A stretch of 38,200 nucleotides of DNA from Vibrio rotiferianus CAIM 577 = LMG 21460 (lineage in GTDB: Bacteria; Pseudomonadota; Gammaproteobacteria; Enterobacterales; Vibrionaceae), in NCBI RefSeq assembly GCF_002741985.1, contig NZ_APHW01000004.1, positions 1 to 38,200 on the forward strand, written 5' to 3'. Positions 32,230 through 38,200 of this stretch are shown here, in pieces (the first letter of the stretch is position 1; each line of letters starts with the position of its first letter). The notes below the pieces were generated by a model, which saw nothing but the letters and a program-made list of their open reading frames with translations, did no database searches and had not been told where the DNA came from. Both the position numbers and the translations under genes were made by a program.

Positions 32230-32357
32230 GCTAATAAAGTAGGCTAACGTACGTTATTTTTGAGAAGGTGATCTCTATTACTTAATCTCAAACTTGAATC
32301 TAAATTACGAAAGCCCAACTTGTTGGATTATCAATAAAATATAATGAGGATGTTTTA
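32230..32357 (+). promoter_or_regulatory. Promoter region of yajC-secD-secF
   Basis: 128 bp, AT-rich, without an ORF. AGGATG at 32347-32352 is the ribosome binding site of yajC. I could not choose a single promoter. Confidence 0.4.
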
Positions 32358-32687
32358 ATGTTTATTTCTCAAGCTCACGCAGCAGCAGAAGGCGCACCAG
32401 CAGGCGGCGGTTTTGAAATGCTAATCATGCTAGGCATGTTCGCGGTGATCTTCTACTTCATGATCTATCGCCCACAATCTAAGCGTGTTAAAGAACACAA
32501 GAACCTGATGTCTTCAATGGGCAAAGGCGATGAAGTTCTAACAAGCGGTGGTCTAGTGGGTAAAATCACTAAGATTGCTGAAGACAACGACTACATTTCA
32601 ATTGAGCTTAATGCAAACAATGAAGTTGTAATCAAGAAAGACTTCGTAACTGCAGTGCTACCAAAAGGTACACTGAAGTCTCTATAA
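32358..32687 (+). CDS. yajC: Preprotein translocase subunit YajC
   Basis: 109-residue inner-membrane protein with one membrane helix (about 20-40, MLIMLGMFAVIFYFMIYRP) and a cytosolic domain with SMGKGDEVLTSGGLVGKITK. It associates with SecD and SecF as an accessory of the SecYEG translocon. First gene of the yajC-secD-secF operon, 21 nt before secD. Confidence 0.96.
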   Translation: MFISQAHAAAEGAPAGGGFEMLIMLGMFAVIFYFMIYRPQSKRVKEHKNLMSSMGKGDEVLTSGGLVGKITKIAEDNDYISIELNANNEVVIKKDFVTAVLPKGTLKSL

Positions 32688-32708
32688 AACAGCTAAAGGA
32701 TCCTCGCT

Positions 32709-34565
32709 GTGCTAAACCGTTATCCATTATGGAAGTACTTGATGGTATTTTTTGCCATCGTCACCGCGGCGTTATACGCGCTTCCAAATATCTACGGTGA
32801 AGATCCGGCTATTCAAGTTACAGGGGCGCGTGGCGCCTCTGTAGATATGTCAACGCTGGATGCTGTCACTAAAGCTCTTGATAAAGAGCACCTTTCTCAT
32901 AAATCCATTGCTCTCGAGAATGGATCAATCCTTGTACGTTTCAATGACACTGATACTCAAATCAGTGCACGCGATATTATCAGCGAAGCGCTTGGCAAAG
33001 ATAAAATTGTTGCACTAAACCTTGCTGCATCTACGCCAGATTGGCTAGAAGCAATTGGTGCGTCGCCACTGAAACTAGGTCTTGACCTACGTGGTGGTGT
33101 TCACTTCTTGATGGAAGTGGATATGGACGCAGCAATGGAGAAGCTTGTTGGGCAACAAGAAGAAGCTTTCCGTAGTGAACTTCGTGAAGCTAAGGTTCGT
33201 TATCGCGCGATTCGCCCTTCTGGTAAAGATGGTGTCGAAGTCTTGCTACGTAACGAAGAGCAACTAGCGGAAGCGAAAGCAACGCTAGAAAAGAATCACC
33301 CAGACATGAACTTTGTCGAATCTGATTCTAATGGTCGTTACGCGTTGATTGCCACCTTTACCGAGCAACGTTTACAAGAGATACGTAACTACGCAGTTGA
33401 ACAAAACATCACGATTCTTCGTAACCGTGTTAACGAACTGGGTGTTGCTGAACCATTGGTTCAACGTCAAGGTGCTAGCCGCATCGTAGTTGAACTGCCT
33501 GGTGTTCAAGACACAGCTCGTGCGAAGGAAATTCTAGGTGCTACGGCAACACTAGAGTTCCGCGAAGTTGACGATAAAGCTGACCTATCAGCGGCGGCAA
33601 ATGGTCGCGCGCCAGCAGGTAGCGAAATCAAGATGGACCGTGATGGTCGCCCAGTTGTGCTTAAGAAGCGCGTTATTCTTGGCGGTCAAAGCATCACGGA
33701 TGCAAGCTCAAGTGTTGATGAATACGGTCGCCCACAAGTTAACATCTCGCTAGACAGCGAAGGTGGCAACAAGATGTCTGCGTTCTCTAAGAAGAACATC
33801 GGTAAGCTAATGGCTACCGTGTTTGCAGAATACAAAGACAGTGGTCGTCGTACGCCTGAAGGCAAAGTTATCCTTGATAAGCATGAAGAAGTTATCAACC
33901 AAGCAACGATTCAATCGGCTCTTGGTCGTAACTTCCGTATCACTGGTATCGACTCTGCAGCAGAAGCGCACAACCTAGCACTTTTACTACGTGCTGGTGC
34001 TCTAATCGCACCTATCTCTATCGTTGAAGAGCGTACCATTGGTCCATCAATGGGTCAGCAAAACATCGATATGGGTATCCAAGCATGTATCTGGGGTATG
34101 GTAGCCGTAATGCTGTTTACGCTGCTTTACTACCGTGGCTTCGGTTTGATTGCAAATATCGCGTTGATGGCAAACTTGGTTCTTATCATTGGTGTAATGT
34201 CGATGATTCCAGGCGCTACCATGACGTTGCCAGGTATTGCCGGTATCGTATTGACGGTCGGTATGGCGGTCGATGCGAACGTGCTGATCTTTGAGCGTAT
34301 TCGTGAAGAGCTTCGAGATGGACGCAGTCCACAGCAAGCAATTCACCAAGGTTACGCAAACGCATTCAGCACCATTGCCGATGCGAACATCACAACGCTT
34401 ATCACTGCGATCATTCTATTTGCAGTGGGTACAGGCGCGGTGAAAGGTTTCGCAGTAACACTCTCTATCGGTATCTTAACTTCAATGTTCACCGCTATTG
34501 TGGGTACACGTTGTATCGTGAACCTAATTTACGGTGGCAAACGCGTTGATAAATTGTCGATCTAA
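32709..34565 (+). CDS. secD: Protein translocase subunit SecD
   Basis: 618-residue inner-membrane protein that, with SecF, uses the proton gradient to help pull exported proteins across. GTG start preceded by AAAGGA. First membrane helix about 8-27, a large periplasmic domain with [15 protein letters not shown] (about 123-137), then five helices (about 450-610) with [20 protein letters not shown] carrying the conserved Asp used in proton transfer. Length matches E. coli SecD (615). secF begins 14 nt after the stop. Confidence 0.97.
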   Translation: MLNRYPLWKYLMVFFAIVTAALYALPNIYGEDPAIQVTGARGASVDMSTLDAVTKALDKEHLSHKSIALENGSILVRFNDTDTQISARDIISEALGKDKIVALNLAASTPDWLEAIGASPLKLGLDLRGGVHFLMEVDMDAAMEKLVGQQEEAFRSELREAKVRYRAIRPSGKDGVEVLLRNEEQLAEAKATLEKNHPDMNFVESDSNGRYALIATFTEQRLQEIRNYAVEQNITILRNRVNELGVAEPLVQRQGASRIVVELPGVQDTARAKEILGATATLEFREVDDKADLSAAANGRAPAGSEIKMDRDGRPVVLKKRVILGGQSITDASSSVDEYGRPQVNISLDSEGGNKMSAFSKKNIGKLMATVFAEYKDSGRRTPEGKVILDKHEEVINQATIQSALGRNFRITGIDSAAEAHNLALLLRAGALIAPISIVEERTIGPSMGQQNIDMGIQACIWGMVAVMLFTLLYYRGFGLIANIALMANLVLIIGVMSMIPGATMTLPGIAGIVLTVGMAVDANVLIFERIREELRDGRSPQQAIHQGYANAFSTIADANITTLITAIILFAVGTGAVKGFAVTLSIGILTSMFTAIVGTRCIVNLIYGGKRVDKLSI

Positions 34566-34579
34566 GGCTGGGAATTAAT

Positions 34580-35527
34580 ATGTTTCAAATTCTAAAAGCA
34601 GAAAACACGATCGGCTTTATGCGTTGGTCGAAAGTCGCGTTCGTATTCTCTATCGTTATGATCGCTGCTTCTATCTTCACGCTATCAACCAAATGGTTGA
34701 ACTGGGGCCTAGATTTTACGGGCGGTACGCTTATCGAGGTGGGTTTTGAACAACCAGCAAACCTTGAAGAGATTCGTGCAGCTCTAGACTCGAAAGGCTT
34801 CGGCGATGCGACAGTACAAAACTTTGGTAGTGCTCGTGATGTAATGGTTCGTTTGCGTCCACGTGACGACGTTTCAGGTGAAACGCTGGGCAACCAAATC
34901 ATCGGTGCTATTAAAGATGGTACAGGTGAAAGCGTAGAAATGCGTCGTATTGAATTCGTAGGTCCAAACGTTGGTGATGAGCTAACGGAAGCGGGTGGTC
35001 TAGCGATTCTTGTATCGCTGATCTGTATCCTGATCTACGTATCAATGCGATTCGAATGGCGCCTAGCGGCTGGTGCGGTAATGGCACTGGCACACGATAT
35101 CATTATCACGCTGGGTGTCTTCTCACTTATGCAAATCGAAGTGGACCTAACCATCGTAGCGGCGCTACTCACGGTAGTTGGTTACTCGCTCAACGATACC
35201 ATCGTTGTATTCGACCGGATCCGTGAAAACTTCCGTAAGATGCGTAAGGGTGAACCTTCAGACATCATGGATGCTTCAATCACTCAAACGTTGAGCCGTA
35301 CATTGATTACGTCTGGTACGACATTGTTCGTGGTTATTGCACTATTCATGCAGGGTGGTGCGATGATTCATGGTTTCGCGACCGCGCTTCTACTAGGTAT
35401 CACTGTAGGTACTTACTCTTCTATCTATGTAGCATCAGCACTTGCGCTAAAACTGGGTATCCAGAAAGAGCACTTGATGCCACCTCAAGTAGAAAAAGAA
35501 GGTGCAGAGTTCGACGAGATGCCATAA
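34580..35527 (+). CDS. secF: Protein translocase subunit SecF
   Basis: 315-residue inner-membrane partner of SecD. N-terminal helix about 16-37, periplasmic domain with LDFTGGTLIEVGFEQP, then five helices. Among them are VVGYSLNDTIVVFDRIRENF with the conserved acidic residue, and the final block ATALLLGITVGTYSSIYVAS. Length matches the family (about 315-323). The operon ends at a strong terminator at 35551-35578. Confidence 0.97.
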   Translation: MFQILKAENTIGFMRWSKVAFVFSIVMIAASIFTLSTKWLNWGLDFTGGTLIEVGFEQPANLEEIRAALDSKGFGDATVQNFGSARDVMVRLRPRDDVSGETLGNQIIGAIKDGTGESVEMRRIEFVGPNVGDELTEAGGLAILVSLICILIYVSMRFEWRLAAGAVMALAHDIIITLGVFSLMQIEVDLTIVAALLTVVGYSLNDTIVVFDRIRENFRKMRKGEPSDIMDASITQTLSRTLITSGTTLFVVIALFMQGGAMIHGFATALLLGITVGTYSSIYVASALALKLGIQKEHLMPPQVEKEGAEFDEMP

Positions 35528-35550
35528 GGCAGATTGAGAACCGAAAACAA

Positions 35551-35578
35551 AAACCGCTGAGCAGTCAGCGGTTTTTTT
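35551..35578 (+). terminator. Terminator of yajC-secDF
   Basis: Perfect 10-bp stem AAACCGCTGA / TCAGCGGTTT with a GCAG loop and seven T. Confidence 0.93.
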
Positions 35579-35713
35579 GTATCCAGAATCCAGCCTTTCA
35601 ATTTTCTTTGAACTGTTTCGAGGCTCTGATTACCCATTTTGAACGGTGAAATAGGAATCGCTATGTTTTTTATTTCAAGATTTATAGGAGAGTAGAGCTT
35701 CCAAAAGCTCGAT

Positions 35714-36169
35714 GTGAAAATGATGGTGAAGTTCGGATTGTTTTCTTTCTGCTTGGTTACCATGAATGCACCTGCTGTTGCTGGTCAGCTTTATGATACC
35801 TACTTAACGATCAGAAACGACTTGTATCAGATGCAATATGCAGAAGTATTGAAGGTGGTTGCAGAGTTAGATCTTTTTCCCAAAGAAAAACGAGAAATTC
35901 AGTCTCACCCAATAAAATTTGGTCATCAATTTCCATTTTTATCATCCATACCATCAAGTTTGGTTACGGAGCTGTCTTACTTTGAAGCATACAGTGAGGA
36001 TGGAGGCGTTGGGTGTCTTTCCGTAAACGGATTTGGAGATGTATACCAGCCAGTTACGGTTTCGTTGCAGTTTCTAATGAAGGAACAAGTATGGAAGGTT
36101 AAGCACGTAAAAATAGACCACTTACCTGACTACGACCGTTTCTATAAACAGGCAGATTGTTCGATATAA
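35714..36169 (+). CDS. Hypothetical exported protein next to the IS
   Basis: 151 residues with a signal peptide (VKFGLFSFCLVTMNAPAVA, cleavage before GQLYDTY). The mature part has a helical start (YLTIRNDLYQMQYAEVLKVV) and a beta-rich end (VTVSLQFLMKEQVWKVKHVK) ending ADCSI. GTG 35714 is the longest start; ATG 35720 or 35723 is also possible. No good ribosome binding site is seen, but a hairpin GAGCTT/AAGCTC (35695-35710) sits directly upstream. The stop lies only about 3-5 bp from the IS end, so the last residues or the natural 3' flank may have been changed by the insertion. Family unknown. Confidence 0.65.
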   Translation: MKMMVKFGLFSFCLVTMNAPAVAGQLYDTYLTIRNDLYQMQYAEVLKVVAELDLFPKEKREIQSHPIKFGHQFPFLSSIPSSLVTELSYFEAYSEDGGVGCLSVNGFGDVYQPVTVSLQFLMKEQVWKVKHVKIDHLPDYDRFYKQADCSI

Positions 36170-36186
36170 AAAATGTATGGTCCGCC

Positions 36187-36409
36187 CCGTTATTGCAACT
36201 ACAATTTAGTCATAACGGAGTTGGTTTGCGCTAATGTATTCGGAGTCCCCGTTGGGAACATTAACTTCCCCGCTCCACGATGATATCCGCGCCAGATTAT
36301 CCTTAAAAGCCCCAAAGCAACTAGGTGCTATTTTTTGTATCAGGTTACTAATCTGGCCGATTGACCGTTTTTGTCATCACGTCCATTGGCGTTGCAAACT
36401 TGGTTATGG
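36187..36409 (-). ncRNA. Putative seeker/bridge RNA region of the IS1111-type element
   Basis: 223 nt between transposase stop and terminal repeat. Three stems: CCAGATTA 36292-36299 with TAATCTGG 36349-36356 around a 49-nt loop; GGGAA 36254-36258 with TTCCC 36266-36270; CCGTTAT 36187-36193 with ATAACGG 36212-36218. The region is nearly unchanged in the left copy (185-407), and the large loop is identical. IS110/IS1111 transposases are known to be guided by an RNA made from the element's non-coding end, located 3' of the gene in the IS1111 group. Exact RNA ends and guide segments cannot be set here. Confidence 0.6.
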
Positions 36410-37432
36410 CTATACAGCCTTAAAAGCTTGGCGGTGGTACAACACCGCCCAAGCTATTCTTGCTAGCTTATTGGCAAGTGCGACTACCACAACATTAAAC
36501 GGCTTTGTTGCTCGTAAATTGACTAACCAATCTCCGAACACTTTTCCTGTTGTTTCTATCCTAGATAGCACGGACCTCGCTCCATGTATAAATAGAGCGC
36601 GAAGGTGTTTGTTCCCTCGTTTACTCATGCCTAATAACTTTGATTTGCCACCCGTTGAATACTGCCTAGGAACGAGTCCTAGCCATGCGGCCATCTCGCG
36701 ACCTCCACCAAAGTTTGAAGGAGAACTGATATTGGCCACACACAGCGTGGCTGTTAAATCACCAATACCAGGAATACTCTTCAAAAGTTCGGCATTTTCA
36801 TTATTTTCAGTAATCGCTTTCAGTTTTCTATCTTGAGTAGATACTTGCTCATTTAGGTATTTATAGTGCTCATGAATCGAGAGCAACTCAGCGACCAGAC
36901 TCTGTGGTAGCTTTATATCTTGCTCGGCCAACCACTGAAATAACGCTTTCATCTTGGCATGGCCTTTAGGAAAACTCAGCCCGAACTCAAGTAGTATTGC
37001 TCCAATTCGGCTCATACAAGCCGTTCGTTCTTTGATATAGCCATCCCTCACTCGATGGATAGCTGCGATTACTTGAGCTTCCTCTGACTTGGCAGAGACA
37101 AATCTCATGCTTGGTCGACTCGCGGCTTCTGCTATCGCAGCTGCATCAATAAAGTCGTTCTTGTTACCTTTGACGTAAGGTTTTACATATTGAGGAGGGA
37201 TAAGTCGAACTCGATGCCCATAGGCTTCACACTTTCTCGCAAGCCAGTGAGCACCACCACAGGCTTCAAAAGCGATGATGGTAGGTTCAAGTACAGATAA
37301 GAAACGAAGTAGTTGGCTTCGACTAAACTTACGGCGAATAACGTCTTTGCCAGTGTGATTGTTGCCGACCGCATGAAAGCAGTGCTTGCCTAAATCGATA
37401 CCTAAGATGTGAATGGTAGACATATGGTTCAC
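36410..37432 (-). CDS. IS110-family transposase (DEDD type)
   Basis: 340 residues. The N-terminal RuvC-like DEDD domain shows HILGIDLGKHCFHAVG (first Asp near residue 11), IIAFEACGGAHWLA (Glu near 55) and GNKNDFIDAAAIAEAA (two Asp near 92-95). The C-terminal Transposase_20 domain shows LLKSIPGIGDLTATLCVANI, GREMAAWLGLVPRQYSTGGK and LLGMSKRGNKHLRALFIHGA. The latter region carries the serine nucleophile of this recombinase family. All motifs are intact, so the enzyme is probably active. Start ATG 37432 (MNHMSTIHI), or the ATG three codons later. Confidence 0.95.
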   Translation of the reverse strand: MNHMSTIHILGIDLGKHCFHAVGNNHTGKDVIRRKFSRSQLLRFLSVLEPTIIAFEACGGAHWLARKCEAYGHRVRLIPPQYVKPYVKGNKNDFIDAAAIAEAASRPSMRFVSAKSEEAQVIAAIHRVRDGYIKERTACMSRIGAILLEFGLSFPKGHAKMKALFQWLAEQDIKLPQSLVAELLSIHEHYKYLNEQVSTQDRKLKAITENNENAELLKSIPGIGDLTATLCVANISSPSNFGGGREMAAWLGLVPRQYSTGGKSKLLGMSKRGNKHLRALFIHGARSVLSRIETTGKVFGDWLVNLRATKPFNVVVVALANKLARIAWAVLYHRQAFKAV

Positions 37433-37492
37433 CTCGTTCTGAGAGCCTACTCTAAGCGTAGGGCTTGAGAGTGAGGCGGACCATATAATTTT

Positions 37493-37650
37493 ATTGCTGA
37501 GGCCTCAGAAGATGGCAGGGGTGGATTGGATCGGCACTCCGGATATTCAATAGGACTTGCTACCAAGCGGGCTGGCGAACCAGCTCCCAACACGCTCTAT
37601 TCTGGTATTAGGGGAATCCAGAGCTCGTTCTACTAAGCTAATGCTCTTTT
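37493..37650 (-). pseudogene. Decayed tRNA-like sequence (rRNA-operon tail remnant)
   Basis: 37493-37526 (TTGCTGAGGCCTCAG then ATGGCAGGGGTGGA) is a diverged copy of 37679-37710, i.e. terminator arm plus the 3' end of tRNA-Trp. CTCCCAACACGC at 37582-37593 repeats a piece of the T arm region of tRNA-Trp. GCTCGTTCTACTAAGCTAATGC at 37623-37644 looks like the complement of a tRNA D arm. No full cloverleaf can be folded. I read it as the remains of one or more tRNA genes that once followed the operon. Confidence 0.55.
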
Positions 37651-37660
37651 CTTCAGACGT

Positions 37661-37691
37661 AAAAAAGCCTCAGCATTTCTGCTGAGGCTTT
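37661..37691 (-). terminator. Terminator of the rRNA-tRNA operon
   Basis: Stem AAGCCTCAGC / GCTGAGGCTT with a 6-nt loop. Read on the minus strand it is followed by TTTT, 7 nt after the end of tRNA-Trp. Confidence 0.92.
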
Positions 37692-37697
37692 AGAATA

Positions 37698-37774
<77 letters not shown>

Positions 37775-37809
37775 GTAGTTCGTGTTTAATGAGACGACTC
37801 TCGAATAAG

Positions 37810-37886
37810 TGGCGGAGCGGACGGGACTCGAACCCGCGACCCCCGGCGTGACAGGCCGGTATTCTAACCAACTGAACTACCGCTCC
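37810..37886 (-). tRNA. tRNA-Asp (GTC)
   Basis: 77 nt including encoded CCA. Acceptor GGAGCGG / CCGCTCC, anticodon GTC in CCTGTCACG, T-loop GTTCGAGTC. It lies between 5S rRNA and tRNA-Trp, the same order as the distal tRNAs of E. coli rrnC. Confidence 0.97.
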
Positions 37887-37920
37887 GCACTGGTTAGACA
37901 TTTAAGTCTAAGTTTTTGTC

Positions 37921-37943
37921 TTCACTTTTTCATAAAAAGTGAA
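37921..37943 (-). other. Hairpin between 5S rRNA and tRNA-Asp
   Basis: Perfect 10-bp stem TTCACTTTTT / AAAAAGTGAA with a 3-nt loop. It is probably a processing site in the rRNA precursor, since functional tRNAs follow. Confidence 0.6.
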
Positions 37944-37954
37944 AATAAAATACA

Positions 37955-38074
37955 AGCCTGGCGATGTCCTACTCTCACATGGGGAAGCCCCACACTACCA
38001 TCGGCGCTAATTCGTTTCACTTCTGAGTTCGGAATGGAAATCAGGTGGGTCCAAATCGCTATGGTCGCCAAGCA
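37955..38074 (-). rRNA. rrf: 5S ribosomal RNA
   Basis: About 120 nt on the minus strand. Recognised by TGCTTGGCGACCATAGCG at the 5' end, CCGAACTCAGAAGTGAAACG in the middle, GCGCCGATGGTAGTGTGGGG, and the pairing 3' end GAGAGTAGGACATCGCCAGG. Ends may be off by one or two bases. Confidence 0.97.
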
Positions 38075-38157
38075 AATTCTTTAATTCGGAAAGCTGTTTT
38101 CAGTTCTTAACACATTCAATGTTCTTACATTGAGTCCATCAAAACCCCTTGGGTGTT
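38075..38157 (-). other. 23S-5S spacer
   Basis: About 83 nt of precursor spacer. CTCAATG at 38130-38136 pairs with CATTGAG-type sequence nearby (CATTCAATG, TTACATTGAG), a likely processing stem. No tRNA. Confidence 0.7.
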
Positions 38158-38200
38158 GTATGGTTAAGCCTCACGGGCAATTAGTACAGGTTAGCTCAAC
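38158..38200 (-). rRNA. rrl: 23S ribosomal RNA, 3' end
   Basis: The complement reads GTTGAGCTAACCTGTACTAA and ends CCGTGAGGCTTAACC, the conserved 3' terminus of 23S rRNA. The rest lies beyond the window. Confidence 0.95.

Larger units (their letters stand above)
36172..37486 (-). mobile_element. Complete IS110-family, IS1111-type insertion sequence, right copy
   Basis: About 1.3 kb. Perfect 11-bp inverted repeats TATGGTCCGCC (36176-36186) and GGCGGACCATA (37475-37485) lie a few bases inside the ends. Short subterminal repeats are typical of the IS1111 group. One transposase gene (340 residues) and a 223-nt 3' non-coding region lie between them. No obvious target duplication is visible, as expected. 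One end lies next to the 151-residue gene and the other inside a decayed copy of rRNA-operon tail sequence. Confidence 0.9.

Overview
The window reads as chromosomal DNA of a Vibrio species (gamma-proteobacterium, moderate GC). The evidence is the gene order phoB-phoR-pstS / ppx-ppk1 / pstCAB-phoU with the enlarged PstC and PstA forms, a divergent prx/oxyR pair whose regulator has the key residues of V. vulnificus OxyR2, a trypsin-like protease ending in a GlyGly-CTERM tail, and an rRNA operon ending 23S-5S-tRNA-Asp-tRNA-Trp. The species cannot be fixed from this sequence alone.

Layout. 1-425: 3' end of an IS110-family (IS1111-type) element. 557-2358: DUF1904 protein, murein endopeptidase MepA and a small unknown protein. 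2400-5138 (minus): ferredoxin YfhL, tRNA hydroxylase TrhP/YegQ and RdgC. 5262-17645: phosphate and polyphosphate block. PhoB/PhoR sense phosphate limitation, PstSCAB imports phosphate, PhoU links transporter and sensor, and PPK1/PPX make and degrade polyphosphate. Good Pho boxes lie before phoB and pstC. pstC carries a 1-nt frameshift as given. 17632-18723 (minus): two surface-protein genes, one broken at a run of eight G. 18862-21390 (minus): cutC, a PPK2-type polyphosphate kinase and a LysR regulator. 21664-23378: peroxiredoxin and divergent OxyR2-like regulator. 23379-27075: regulatory region with two similar palindromes, then the glyoxylate shunt genes aceB and aceA. 27215-29541: CBS-domain protein, small secreted Cys protein, and a frameshifted trypsin-like protease. 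29786-35527: queA, a strongly structured intergenic stretch, tgt, yajC, secD and secF. 35714-36169: unknown exported protein next to a complete IS1111-type element (about 36172-37486). 37486-38200: a decayed tRNA-like stretch, then the end of an rRNA operon on the minus strand.

Most of the window is conserved core genome. The parts that deserve attention are these: three frameshifts, two of them at G8 tracts; the IS element with a conserved, structured non-coding 3' region that should encode its guide (seeker/bridge) RNA; the five-hairpin stretch between queA and tgt; and the peroxiredoxin leader with two mutually exclusive hairpins. No CRISPR array, prophage or classical defence island was seen.
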